A stretch of DNA of 64,000 nt from an uncultured Lachnospiraceae bacterium (GCA_910585605.1 CAJUFL010000003.1:62001-126000), one strand, 5' to 3'; shown: positions 27,064 to 36,107, numbered from the stretch's first letter. Notes: generated by a model not told the origin, from the sequence alone. Translations and numbers: made by a program.

Positions 27064-27290
27064 AGTATATCATATATCACCAATTTTCGGAGAAAACTTA
27101 GTTTGCTGCGATAGTCGCCAAATATGTATACGAGTATCTACGCTTGGCTCATTATTCGCACAAATTGATGACCTGCTTGCACATCAGCACAATTCATTAT
27201 ATCATGTGTCACCAATTTTCGAAGAAAATTGATGATCTGCTTGCGCATCAGTGCAATTCATTATATCATATTTCACCAATTTGGAGAGAT
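27064..27290 (-). repeat. Tandem 64-bp hairpin repeats carrying extended -10 motifs (array B)
   Basis: Units with a common TCACCAATTTTCGRAGAAAA core occur at about 27075, 27208 and 27272. The full units start their ATTGATGA part at 27164 and 27228 (period 64). Each boundary reads TGATATAAT on the minus strand (27196-27204, 27260-27268), with TGATATACT at 27064-27072 nearest the response regulator. One core forms a perfect stem CAATTTTC-GAA-GAAAATTG. The first unit is split by repeat copy R3. Confidence 0.7.
27108..27162 (-). repeat. Dispersed ~60-bp repeat, copy R3, nested in array B
   Basis: The plus strand has AGTCGCCAAATATG and GCTTGGCTCATTATT, matching copies R2 and R4. It lies between GAGAAAA and AATTGATGA, two sequences that are directly joined in the neighbouring intact unit of array B, so it looks inserted. 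Confidence 0.6.
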
Positions 27291-27318
27291 AATTTATCCA
27301 CACGAGGTAAAAGCTGTA

Positions 27319-27460
27319 AAGGGCTGCCGCATTAAAGTTTTCTTCTTGATTTCACTGCACAACTTCAACAAAAAACACTATAATGCGTTACTTAACTTCC
27401 GCTTATCTTTGTTAAAATTATGCAGTATAAGAGAAAATCCCTCTCAATGCGACAGCCCTT
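27319..27460. mobile_element. MITE-like 142-bp element with 15-bp terminal inverted repeats
   Basis: Ends are AAGGGCTGCCGCATT and AATGCGACAGCCCTT, complementary at 14 of 15 positions (the other is a wobble). The ~110-bp interior is AT-rich and has no reading frame. Ends resemble those of the short inverted repeats at 44630 and 48991. No target duplication was clear. It fills the gap between array B and the oadA-type gene's stop; its TIR could also terminate that operon. Confidence 0.55.
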
Positions 27461-27517
27461 CATCTGTTCTTTATAAAATTATTATCAATTTTATCCCTAA
27501 CTCTGCATTATTTCATC

Positions 27518-28939
27518 CTATACCGGATATACTCCATTTTCTGCATCCGCTAAAGATGCATCTACTTTGGTCTGCTGAGCCTCTCTGTATTTAAAGAAAT
27601 CCGTAGCAACCTGTGGGAACAGTGCATAAGAAAGCACATCCTCATCCTGCTGCTTGTACTGGGCACAATCCTTTTCCAACTGCTCCAGCTGCGGCTTGAT
27701 ATCATCTGCCGGACGATAAGTAATCGGCTCCTTCATTCCTAAACTGTCAAGAGCCTTCTTCTGTACCTCTTTATTAACCGGCTTTGTAGTCTGTCCATAC
27801 TTGCCAACCAGCAAATCTTTTGACTCCTTTGTCAGCATTTTATAACGCTCACCCATAACTACATTTAATACTGCCTGTGTACCTACAATCTGAGAAGACG
27901 GTGTAACAAGTGGGATTTCCCCAAAATCCTTGCGGACACGTGGAATTTCTTCTAATACCTCATCATACTTATCCTCGGCATTCATCTCTTTTAACTGAGA
28001 AACCATATTGGATAACATACCACCCGGTACCTGATATAACAAGGTCTTAATATTTACACCCATTACCTTCGGACTAAGCAGTCCGGATGCTAACCATTCC
28101 TCACGCATTGGACGGAAGTAATCTGCGATTTCAGCCAGTAAATTCTGATCAAAACCAGGGTCATATTCCGTTCCTTCAAATGCCTTTGCCATAACCTCTG
28201 TTGCAGGCTGGGAAGTACCCATGGCAAGCGGTGACATAGCAGTATCAATTACATCACATCCTGCCTCAACCGCCTTCATATAAGTCATTGCGGCTACACC
28301 GGATGTATAATGTGTATGAAGCTGGATTGGAAGCTTGGAACCGTCTTTTAATGCCTGCACAAGCTCTGTTGCAGCACTCGGAACCAAAAGACCTGCCATA
28401 TCCTTGATACAGATAGAGTCTGCTCCCATATCCTCAATTCTCTTTGCAATATCTCTCCAATACTCTAATGTATACGCATCTCCTAATGTATAGGAAAGTG
28501 CAACCTGAGCATGCCCCTTCTCTTTGTTGGATGCCTTAACAGCTGTCTGTAAGTTACGAAGGTCATTCACACAATCAAAAATACGAATAATATCAATACC
28601 GTTTGCAATAGATTTCTGAACAAAATATTCAACCACATCATCTGCATATGGTGCATATCCTAAAATATTCTGTCCTCTGAATAACATCTGCAGCTTTGTA
28701 TTTTTAAATCCGTCTTTTAATTTTCTAAGTCTCTCCCACGGATCTTCTTTTAAGAAACGAAGGGAAGCATCAAATGTTGCACCACCCCAGCATTCTACTG
28801 AATGATATCCAACCTTATCCATCTTATCAACGATGGGAAGCATCTGCTCAGTAGTCATACGGGTAGCAATCAATGACTGATGCGCATCACGTAAAACTGT
28901 CTCGGTAATCTTTACCGGCTTTGCTGCTTGATTTGCCAT
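27518..28939 (-). CDS. Oxaloacetate decarboxylase alpha-type / pyruvate carboxylase subunit B-type carboxyltransferase
   Basis: A 473-aa biotin-dependent carboxyltransferase of the HMG-CoA lyase-like TIM-barrel family. It starts with ETVLRDAHQSLIATRM, has ECWGGATFDASLRFLKEDPWERL, the IRIFDCVNDLRN strand and QLHTHYTSG metal ligands, and the Lys in the CIKDMAGL motif. The C-terminal biotinyl domain of full-length OadA/PycB is missing and is supplied by the separate gene at 30199. It transfers CO2 between carboxybiotin and a 2-oxo acid such as oxaloacetate/pyruvate. Last gene of the operon; ATG 28939 has GGAGG. Confidence 0.92.
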   Translation of the reverse strand: MANQAAKPVKITETVLRDAHQSLIATRMTTEQMLPIVDKMDKVGYHSVECWGGATFDASLRFLKEDPWERLRKLKDGFKNTKLQMLFRGQNILGYAPYADDVVEYFVQKSIANGIDIIRIFDCVNDLRNLQTAVKASNKEKGHAQVALSYTLGDAYTLEYWRDIAKRIEDMGADSICIKDMAGLLVPSAATELVQALKDGSKLPIQLHTHYTSGVAAMTYMKAVEAGCDVIDTAMSPLAMGTSQPATEVMAKAFEGTEYDPGFDQNLLAEIADYFRPMREEWLASGLLSPKVMGVNIKTLLYQVPGGMLSNMVSQLKEMNAEDKYDEVLEEIPRVRKDFGEIPLVTPSSQIVGTQAVLNVVMGERYKMLTKESKDLLVGKYGQTTKPVNKEVQKKALDSLGMKEPITYRPADDIKPQLEQLEKDCAQYKQQDEDVLSYALFPQVATDFFKYREAQQTKVDASLADAENGVYPV

Positions 28940-29028
28940 TTTTTAATCCTCCATATAATATTTAAATCATCAATAATATCTACACGACCAATATAAATTC
29001 CGACAGAAATTCATATTTAACCTGCATC

Positions 29029-30159
29029 TTAGAATACTCCAAAGATTGCCATAAATGTACCAGCTGCTACCGCAGTACCGATAACACCTGCAACGTTAGG
29101 TCCCATTGCATGCATTAAAAGGAAATTGGTAGGGTCAGCTTCTGCACCAACCTTTTGTGATACTCTTGCCGCCATCGGCACAGCAGACACACCAGCAGAT
29201 CCGATCAACGGATTTACCTTTCCGTGTGTAAGCCAGCACATAAGCTTACCAAATAATACACCGGCAGCAGTACCAAAACAAAATGCGATCAATCCTAAAA
29301 CAACTATTTTAAGTGTATCAATATTAAGGAATGACTGTGCCGTTGTTGTAGCCCCTACAGAAGTACCCAGTAATATTACTACGATATACATAAGTGCATT
29401 AGAAGCTGTCTCTGTCAGCTGTTTTACGACACCGGATTCCCTGAATAAATTACCAAGCATTAACATACCGACCAATGGAGCTGTTGTCGGAAGAATGATA
29501 ACAACAACAATCGTAACGATAACCGGAAATAAAATCTTTTCCAATTTGGATACCGGTCTCAACTGTTCCATCTTTATCTTACGCTCTTTTTCGGTAGTAA
29601 GGAACTTCATAATCGGCGGCTGTATAACCGGTACTAATGCCATATAAGAATATGCGGCTACTGCAATAGGGCCCATCAGTGTTCCACCCATGCCAAGCTT
29701 ACCTGCAAGAAAAATAGATGTCGGACCGTCAGCTCCACCAATAATAGAAATGGCCGCAGCTGCTTTATCCGTAAATCCTAACAAAATAGCAAAAAAGTAA
29801 GCAGAATAAATACCAAACTGGGCTGCTGCTCCCAAAAGAAAACTCTTAGGATTGGCAATCAGAGGACCAAAGTCCGTCATTGCACCCACTCCCAGAAAAA
29901 TAAGGGATGGCAAAATACTCCATTCATCTAATAAATAAAAATAATGTAATAGTCCTCCATCAGCGATGATACCCGGAAACATATTCGCAAGTAACATACC
30001 AAAGGAAATCGGGACTAATAACAATGGTTCAAAACCAAATTTAATTGCCAGAACCAGAAACACACATGCAACTGCAATCATTACAAAATTACCCCAGTAA
30101 AGATTCGCAAATGCAGTCTGTCCGCCTAAGTTCTGCAATGTAGTCCATATATAATCCAT
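29029..30159 (-). CDS. Sodium ion-translocating decarboxylase beta subunit
   Basis: A 376-aa membrane protein of the OadB/GcdB/MmdB family, which decarboxylates carboxybiotin and pumps Na+ outward. It has about nine or more membrane segments, and the conserved ISIIGGADGPTSIFLA (with the Asp needed for Na+ and proton binding), plus the C-terminal NPLIGSAGVSAVPMAARV and NFLLMHAMGPNVAGVIG motifs. GTG 30165 is too near the SD; ATG 30159 is 8 nt from GGAGG. It makes the whole operon a sodium pump rather than a plain carboxylase. Confidence 0.96.
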   Translation of the reverse strand: MDYIWTTLQNLGGQTAFANLYWGNFVMIAVACVFLVLAIKFGFEPLLLVPISFGMLLANMFPGIIADGGLLHYFYLLDEWSILPSLIFLGVGAMTDFGPLIANPKSFLLGAAAQFGIYSAYFFAILLGFTDKAAAAISIIGGADGPTSIFLAGKLGMGGTLMGPIAVAAYSYMALVPVIQPPIMKFLTTEKERKIKMEQLRPVSKLEKILFPVIVTIVVVIILPTTAPLVGMLMLGNLFRESGVVKQLTETASNALMYIVVILLGTSVGATTTAQSFLNIDTLKIVVLGLIAFCFGTAAGVLFGKLMCWLTHGKVNPLIGSAGVSAVPMAARVSQKVGAEADPTNFLLMHAMGPNVAGVIGTAVAAGTFMAIFGVF

Positions 30160-30198
30160 TTGCACTGCCTCCTGTCTAAAATGATTTGTCTACATCAA

Positions 30199-30576
30199 TT
30201 AGTTCAATGAAGCAAGTGTATCGCCAGACTCTACGCTGTCACCTACAGCAACATTAATGCCTGCTATGGTTCCATCCTGCGGAGCTGTAATCTCATTCTC
30301 CATCTTCATTGCCTCAAGTACCATAACCACATCACCACGTTTTACTGCCTGTCCTATATTGGCTTTTACTGCAAGAATCTTTCCTGGCATTGGTGCTGCA
30401 ATTTTAACAGAACCTTCTGCACCACCTGATACAGGTGCTGCCGGAGCTGCTGGTGCTGCTGCCACCGGTGCCGCTGGAGCTGCTACAGGTGCTGCTGCCG
30501 GAACCGCTCCCGCCCCCAATTCTTCTACCGCTACATCATATGCTGTGCCATTTACTGTAATTCTATAATTCTTCAT
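30199..30576 (-). CDS. Biotin carboxyl carrier protein (decarboxylase gamma/1.3S type)
   Basis: A 125-aa carrier. An N-terminal YRITVNGTAYDVAVEEL strand region is followed by a flexible Ala/Pro-rich linker (about residues 25-50) and a biotinyl domain ending at residue 125. The biotin-accepting Lys is in VLEAMKMENEI. The hairpin VAVGDSVESGDTL is typical. It shuttles CO2 as carboxybiotin between the carboxyltransferase(s) and the membrane beta subunit. AGGAGG precedes ATG 30576. Confidence 0.95.
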   Translation of the reverse strand: MKNYRITVNGTAYDVAVEELGAGAVPAAAPVAAPAAPVAAAPAAPAAPVSGGAEGSVKIAAPMPGKILAVKANIGQAVKRGDVVMVLEAMKMENEITAPQDGTIAGINVAVGDSVESGDTLASLN

Positions 30577-30594
30577 TCTGATATTCCTCCTAAA

Positions 30595-31452
30595 TCATCT
30601 CTTTGCTTTTCTAATAGAACGGACTACTAACTTGTCACTGCCTCCCTGACTACCATTTGCTGCCATAACAGCAGCTGTAATGACTGCAACTAACTGTGCT
30701 TCATCCATAAGATTTTGTGGATTAGCTGCCGTAGGGACAGATACCGTCTCCTTGATTGTTGCGTTCTCTTCCTTACTCACTGCCTGTTTCCGATCGTTTA
30801 CTCTGGTCATCATCTTGTTAATCCTCTCGAACTGGCTGATAATCATTGAGATAAAGATCAATACAATAAATACGGTTCCCATACCCATTAAAGTATTGGC
30901 TCCCGCCTTCCCCATCTGCTCTCCAAATGTATACTCTGGAGCCGCTGTAATTTCACTTGGTTTATATGGAGTGTTACTTCCACCATAAGCATAAGAAGAA
31001 TCCCCTTCATAAACAAAGCTGATTTCCACCTGTCTCTTTTCATAAACAGCTTTTAATGTAACAAGCACATTTTCGCCATTTTCCTCTACATTTGCATCAA
31101 TAAGGCTGAGAAACTGCTTCAATTCCTCTTCCGAAGTTTCAGTATTTGTTAGATCGATCATGATTGTACTGCCATCTTCTTTTGAAAGATAACCTCTGAA
31201 TCCACCACATTCTTCTGCTGCACTTTCAAAGTTGGCAAGGGCTGTCTGATATACTTCTTCACCTTCAGCTTTAATATAAGCCTTATTAGCATCATCCATA
31301 TTCTGAAGATTATATGCTAAAGCCACACTGGACCATATAATATCCGTATCTGTATATATGAAATCTACTTCACCCTGTCCATCACTACAAGCAGTCAAAG
31401 AAAACAGAACAGCAATCATAGAAAATAACAAAATTATTTTTTTCATTTTCAT
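30595..31452 (-). CDS. OadG-like decarboxylase small subunit with lipoprotein-like N-terminus
   Basis: A 285-aa protein. It starts with a signal ending FSLTACSDG, a plausible lipobox, then an extracellular-looking domain (about 25-185) that I do not recognise, then a membrane segment TVFIVLIFISMIISQFERI (about 200-220) followed by a cytoplasmic tail like OadG/MmdD (ELVAVITAAVMAANGSQ-type motif near the end). OadG-type subunits hold the complex together. The N-terminal domain is larger than in classic OadG. Position between carboxyltransferase and carrier genes supports the assignment. Confidence 0.75.
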   Translation of the reverse strand: MKMKKIILLFSMIAVLFSLTACSDGQGEVDFIYTDTDIIWSSVALAYNLQNMDDANKAYIKAEGEEVYQTALANFESAAEECGGFRGYLSKEDGSTIMIDLTNTETSEEELKQFLSLIDANVEENGENVLVTLKAVYEKRQVEISFVYEGDSSYAYGGSNTPYKPSEITAAPEYTFGEQMGKAGANTLMGMGTVFIVLIFISMIISQFERINKMMTRVNDRKQAVSKEENATIKETVSVPTAANPQNLMDEAQLVAVITAAVMAANGSQGGSDKLVVRSIRKAKR

Positions 31453-31467
31453 ATGGTTATCCCCTCT

Positions 31468-32895
31468 CTATACCGCACCATGCTTTTTTAATGGTCTGTC
31501 TTCTCTCTTAGTATAAAGCATCTCAAATGCAGCGATCAAACGTTTTCTTGTTGCAGCACCATCAATAATATCGTCTACATAACCACGTCTGGCTGCACTC
31601 TGGGCACTGGACATTTTCTCTGTATATTCAGCCTTCATTGCAGCAAGCTTTGCATCATCAAAACCATCTTTGCCAAGCTCATCCGCATACATGATTTTAA
31701 CAGCCTGTTCCGGATCCATCGTTCCGATTTTGGCTGTCGACCACGCATATTCAATATCTGCACCAATTGACTTGGAATTCATTGCCAGATATGCACTGCC
31801 CATTGCATCTCCCATTACAAGATTCACCTTAGGTATTGTTGCATTTGCAAATGCATATGTCAGCTTCGCTGCTGCTTTTGCAATCCCTGCCTCCTCAGAA
31901 ACAGTTGCCTTATATCCTTTTACATTCGTTAACGAAAGAACCGGTATATTGAATGCATCCAGGAAGTTGACAAACTCAGCCGCAATATAGGCACCCTTTG
32001 TTGACAGTACATCTCCACCGTCTTTTACCTGATTTGCAACACATCCAACCGTTGTCCCATTTAATTTGATAAATCCGATTACCATATCTTTTGCATATTC
32101 TCTCTTCAATTCCATAAATATATTGCCGTCGGAAATATGCGTAAGTACTGCTCTTGCATCCTCTGCAAGACCTTCCAAATTAGGAATCTCTCTGTTAAGA
32201 TCGTCCACACAATCTGAGAAATTAGAATCATCTTCATTATTAGAAGGAAGGAAGGAAACTACCTGTCTGATTCTTCCAAGTACTGTTACATCATCTTCTA
32301 ATACCTCATCTACCAAAGCAGAATTGCTTTCCTGATAAGCGGCATCCGCAGTATTCAGTTTTTCTGTATAATTCTGATCCAAAGCATTAGGACTGTTCAC
32401 AAAAAGTCTCGCATTATCTTTTACCATAAAAGTAATATCAGATAAAGCCGGGATAATTGCACTTCCGCCACCGCACACGCCAAAAATACCTGTAATCTGC
32501 GGTACAACACCAGAAGCCAAAGACTGCTTTAAATAAATATTGCCAAATGCATTTAAAGAATCAGCCGCCTCCTGTAATCTCAATCCTGCACAATCTACTA
32601 ATCCGATTACGGGTGCACCCATTTTCAGTGCCATATCATAGATTTTTACGATTTTTGCTGCATGCATTTCACCAATGGAACCACCTAATACTTTAGCATC
32701 CTGGCTGTACACATACACTAATCTTCCGTCAATCGTACCGTAACCTGTTACGACACCATCTGCCGGTGTTTCATGATTCTGTGTGTTAAAGTCGGTATTT
32801 CTAGCCGTTACATAAGCACCAACTTCAACAAAACTTGAGTCATCAAGTAAAGATGCAATTCTATCACTTGCTGACAACGTAAGTTTATTGCTCAT
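31468..32895 (-). CDS. Acyl-CoA carboxyltransferase (MmdA/12S type)
   Basis: A 475-aa member of the acyl-CoA carboxyl transferase (crotonase-like) family. N-terminal half: GYGTIDGRLVYVYSQDAKVLGGSIGEMHA, then PVIGLVDCAGLRLQEA and GVCGGGSAIIPALSD. C-terminal half: NIPVLSLTNVKGY, MGSAYLAMNSKSIGADIEYAW. It is shorter than typical MmdA (about 510 aa). Family members exchange CO2 between carboxybiotin and an acyl-CoA (malonyl-, methylmalonyl- or glutaconyl-CoA). The true substrate is not clear. First gene of the operon; GGAGG before ATG 32895. Confidence 0.9.
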   Translation of the reverse strand: MSNKLTLSASDRIASLLDDSSFVEVGAYVTARNTDFNTQNHETPADGVVTGYGTIDGRLVYVYSQDAKVLGGSIGEMHAAKIVKIYDMALKMGAPVIGLVDCAGLRLQEAADSLNAFGNIYLKQSLASGVVPQITGIFGVCGGGSAIIPALSDITFMVKDNARLFVNSPNALDQNYTEKLNTADAAYQESNSALVDEVLEDDVTVLGRIRQVVSFLPSNNEDDSNFSDCVDDLNREIPNLEGLAEDARAVLTHISDGNIFMELKREYAKDMVIGFIKLNGTTVGCVANQVKDGGDVLSTKGAYIAAEFVNFLDAFNIPVLSLTNVKGYKATVSEEAGIAKAAAKLTYAFANATIPKVNLVMGDAMGSAYLAMNSKSIGADIEYAWSTAKIGTMDPEQAVKIMYADELGKDGFDDAKLAAMKAEYTEKMSSAQSAARRGYVDDIIDGAATRKRLIAAFEMLYTKREDRPLKKHGAV

Positions 32896-32960
32896 TTTTA
32901 GCCCTCCGTTTTAATTTATTATAAGACCCACTATTAGTAAGCCAAATTTTAGCCAATTAT

Positions 32961-32989
32961 ATTGTAGTACTTTTATGTCATTATTTCAA
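32961..32989 (-). promoter_or_regulatory. Promoter of the decarboxylase operon
   Basis: TTGAAA (32984-32989), 17-bp spacer, TACAAT (32961-32966) on the minus strand; a TATAAT-like AT box follows 5 bp later. The leader would be about 60 nt. The rest of 32896-33235 holds only the pgsA terminator at 33079. Confidence 0.65.
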
Positions 32990-33078
32990 GAAAAACTTAC
33001 CATAAATATGGAAGGTTTTTAAATCGGAACATGTGTAATAAAAATTAAATTACACCATACAACTAAATCCTGTAAGGT

Positions 33079-33136
33079 AAAAAAGAGACTGTGACACTAA
33101 GATGACTTTCAATACACTTAATACCACAGTCCTTCT
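33079..33136 (-). terminator. Terminator of the fhs-folD-rimO-pgsA run (inverted-repeat element)
   Basis: On the minus strand AGAAGGACTGTG ... CACAGTCTCTTTTTT: a stem with one bulge, a long loop and six T residues. The ACTGTGACACTAAG side is a diverged relative of the GGGCTGTCGCATTAAG elements at 27319, 44630 and 48991. Confidence 0.6.
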
Positions 33137-33235
33137 AATTGATTATCGCCTTTTAAATCTGTCTTTATACACAGATATAATAAAATAATCCTCTCTTTTA
33201 TAATCAAACTTAGGTAATTGCCTGATAATCACACT

Positions 33236-33811
33236 TTATCTGTTATTATCTGCAAGCACTCCTTTATTATGAATTAAATAATCCAACAGAGAAACTATCG
33301 TCAGAATCAAAGCAATATAGATTAATACATTTTCAACTATATAGATAGCACCTGAAACGGAGGGGAATATGTTTCCAAAATCTGCCAGCAAGATACAGAT
33401 CATCACCATCTGTTCAGCAGTTTTTATCTTCCCCCAGATTCCTGCAGCAATTACGATTCCATTGTCTGCTGCCACAAGACGGAACCCGCTTATAATGAAT
33501 TCCCTTGCAATAATGACAATCACAATCCAGCAGGGGATTCTTCCTAACTCCACAAATGCAATCATAGCAGCAGATACCAGAAGTTTATCTGCCAATGGAT
33601 CCATAAATTTACCAAAATTAGTAACCAGATTATACTTTCTGGCAATTTTTCCATCCAGCATATCCGTTAAGGAAGCCACAGCAAAAATAAAAAGTGCAAT
33701 CCAGTTTCCATAAGGAATAAATCCTCCATTATATTCATCACATAATAATGCTACCAGAAAAAACGGTATCAAAACTGTTCGTAAAATTGTAAGCTTATTC
33801 GGTAAATTCAT
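33236..33811 (-). CDS. pgsA: CDP-diacylglycerol-glycerol-3-phosphate 3-phosphatidyltransferase
   Basis: A 191-aa membrane enzyme that makes phosphatidylglycerol phosphate. The CDP-alcohol phosphotransferase signature is complete: DMLDGKIARKYNLVTNFG followed by KFMDPLADK (about residues 47-74), the Asp residues binding Mg2+ and CDP. About five hydrophobic helices. It starts MNLPNKLTILR, as typical PgsA does. It lies 21 bp after rimO, a common Firmicutes arrangement (near ftsK, recA and rny). Confidence 0.95.
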   Translation of the reverse strand: MNLPNKLTILRTVLIPFFLVALLCDEYNGGFIPYGNWIALFIFAVASLTDMLDGKIARKYNLVTNFGKFMDPLADKLLVSAAMIAFVELGRIPCWIVIVIIAREFIISGFRLVAADNGIVIAAGIWGKIKTAEQMVMICILLADFGNIFPSVSGAIYIVENVLIYIALILTIVSLLDYLIHNKGVLADNNR

Positions 33812-33832
33812 AATCCATACCCTGCCCTTTCT

Positions 33833-35170
33833 CTATAAAATTCTTTCAGCCTTTACTCCAATCAAATCATATTCGTTAAAATCCGTAACTGTTACATGAA
33901 TATAATCCCCGGATAACAGTTCCTCATCCGATGCCACAAATATATATCCGTCAATATCTGGTGCATCCATATACGTGCGGCACATATACATCTGTTCCTT
34001 ATAAAGATATCCTTCCACGATCACTTCCAGTGTTTTTCCCACCATGGCAGAATTAAAATCATAAGACACCTCCTGCTGAAGTGCCATAATCTCATCTCGC
34101 CACCTTTCCCTGACTGCTTCCGGAACCTGATCTTCGAAACCTGCTGCCGGGGTATTCTCCTCGGGAGAATAGGTAAATACACCCAGACGGTTAAACTCCA
34201 TTTCATTTATGAAAGAAAGCAGTGCCTCATGGTCTGCCTCTGTCTCACCGGGAAATCCGGCAATCAGTGATGTTCTGATTGCAATATCCGGTATTTCTTC
34301 CCTGATATGGGTAATCGTTTTCGTGATATCTTCTTTTGTTGTTCTTCTTCCCATCCGTCTCAGGATAGTATTCTCACAATGCTGCAAAGGCATATCAATA
34401 TAATGGCATACTTTAGGATTATCCCTGATTTCAGCAATCAGTTCCTCTGTAATCTCTTCCGGGTAACAATAAAGAAGCCGAATCCATTTGAGATCTTCTA
34501 TCTCCGATAATTTTGCAAGCAGCTCCGGAAGCTTCTTCTCACCATATATGTCCATACCATACAATGTAGTTTCCTGGGCAACCAGACAGACTTCAGAAAT
34601 TCCGCATGAAACAAGATATCTGGTCTGTGCAATTAAATCCTCCATCGGTATGCTGCGGAAACGTCCTCTTACTTTGGGAATGATGCAATACGTGCAACGC
34701 TTGTCACACCCTTCCGCAATCTTAAGATATCCCATATGCGTGCCCGATGTAATCACTCTCTTTTCATGGGAAGGCGGAAGATAATGTATATCTTCGAAAT
34801 GTTCATATCTCTTTCCGGAAAGAACCTCCTCCACTGCTTCCACAATGGATTCTGTACTGGTGGTTCCAAGAACCGCATCTACCTCAGGCAGCTCGTTCCG
34901 TATCTCTTCTTTATAGCGCTCGGCCAGACAACCGGTAATCACTAACGCCTTCAGCTTACCAGTCTGCTTTAAACGTCCCATCTCGATAATTGACTCAATA
35001 CTCTCTTCCTTTGCATCGTGGATAAAACAGCAGGTATTGATGACAGCTACATCTGCTTCCTTCTCTTCATTTGTAATAGAATATCCCTTTTCCTGTAACA
35101 GCCCAAGCATCACTTCACTGTCCACCAGGTTCTTGTCACACCCAAGGGACACAAATAAAATCTGAATCAT
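33833..35170 (-). CDS. rimO: Ribosomal protein S12 methylthiotransferase RimO
   Basis: A 445-aa radical-SAM enzyme that adds a methylthio group to an Asp of ribosomal protein S12. The N-terminal UPF0004 domain has SLGCDKNLVDSE and INTCCFIHDAKEESI with its cluster cysteines, the radical SAM motif is EGCDKRCTYCIIPKVRG (CxxxCxxC, about residues 154-162), and a TRAM domain occupies the last ~65 residues. The family split from MiaB is supported by the SLGCDKNLVDSE form. Full length. Confidence 0.95.
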   Translation of the reverse strand: MIQILFVSLGCDKNLVDSEVMLGLLQEKGYSITNEEKEADVAVINTCCFIHDAKEESIESIIEMGRLKQTGKLKALVITGCLAERYKEEIRNELPEVDAVLGTTSTESIVEAVEEVLSGKRYEHFEDIHYLPPSHEKRVITSGTHMGYLKIAEGCDKRCTYCIIPKVRGRFRSIPMEDLIAQTRYLVSCGISEVCLVAQETTLYGMDIYGEKKLPELLAKLSEIEDLKWIRLLYCYPEEITEELIAEIRDNPKVCHYIDMPLQHCENTILRRMGRRTTKEDITKTITHIREEIPDIAIRTSLIAGFPGETEADHEALLSFINEMEFNRLGVFTYSPEENTPAAGFEDQVPEAVRERWRDEIMALQQEVSYDFNSAMVGKTLEVIVEGYLYKEQMYMCRTYMDAPDIDGYIFVASDEELLSGDYIHVTVTDFNEYDLIGVKAERIL

Positions 35171-35258
35171 TTCCTGACTCCATTCTCTCTATAAAATAAC
35201 CGTATCTTTTGTCAGTATCATTTAGCAAACTCCATGCCTTACAATTCAATGGATATCC

Positions 35259-36107
35259 CTATTCATCAAACATGGTTGCTGCTTCTACACAGTTATTCAT
35301 CAGCATTGCTATCGTCATCGGTCCTACACCACCCGGTACCGGGGTAATTGCAGATGCAACCGGCTCCACACTGTCAAAATCCACATCTCCGCAAAGCTTG
35401 TTATTTTCATTTCTATGAATTCCTACATCAATTACCACAGCCCCTTCTTTCACATAAGAAGCATCTATCATTTTGGGCCTTCCAATTGCTACAACTAAAA
35501 TATCTGCCCGTTTACAAACGTCCTTCAGATTCTTTGTTCTGGAATGGGTAACGGTAACTGTACCATTTTCCCGAAGTAAAAGAAGTGCCATCGGCTTACC
35601 GACAATATTGCTTCTGCCAATCACCACACATTCCTTCCCTTCAATTTCTACATTACTTCTTTTCAGCAGTTGGATGATTCCGGCAGGTGTACAGGAAACA
35701 AATCCCTTCTGCCCAATGCTTAATGCACCTACACTCTGGGGGTGAAAGCCGTCTACATCTTTTTTCGGAGAAATGGCTTTGATCACTGTATCTTCATCAA
35801 TATGCTCCGGCACCGGAAGCTGTACTAAAATACCGTGAATCTTATCATCTTTATTCAGTCGATCAATCAAAGCAAGCAGTTCTTCCTGCGTTATTTCTTC
35901 TGGCAGTTCATAGCTTTCTGAACGGATACCGATATATTCACAGGCTTTTTTCTTATTTCCTACATATACAGAAGAAGCAGGGTCATTCCCTACCTGAATG
36001 ACTGCCATACCGATTTCTTTTCCTTCTGCTTTTAATGCTGCCACCTTTTCTTTTAACTCATCCTTAATCTGCTTACTGATCACTTTTCCGTCAATTAAAC
36101 TTGCCAT
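35259..36107 (-). CDS. folD: Bifunctional methylenetetrahydrofolate dehydrogenase/cyclohydrolase
   Basis: A 282-aa one-carbon enzyme converting 5,10-methylene-THF to 10-formyl-THF. Motifs: VGNDPASSVYVGNKKKACEYIGI (with the catalytic Lys), GILVQLPVPEHI, DVDGFHP, the NADP Rossmann motif VVIGRSNIVGKPMALLLL, and the C-terminal ITPVPGGVGPMTIAML. Intact. It lies downstream of fhs, so the two neighbouring steps of the folate C1 pathway are adjacent. Confidence 0.97.
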   Translation of the reverse strand: MASLIDGKVISKQIKDELKEKVAALKAEGKEIGMAVIQVGNDPASSVYVGNKKKACEYIGIRSESYELPEEITQEELLALIDRLNKDDKIHGILVQLPVPEHIDEDTVIKAISPKKDVDGFHPQSVGALSIGQKGFVSCTPAGIIQLLKRSNVEIEGKECVVIGRSNIVGKPMALLLLRENGTVTVTHSRTKNLKDVCKRADILVVAIGRPKMIDASYVKEGAVVIDVGIHRNENNKLCGDVDFDSVEPVASAITPVPGGVGPMTIAMLMNNCVEAATMFDE

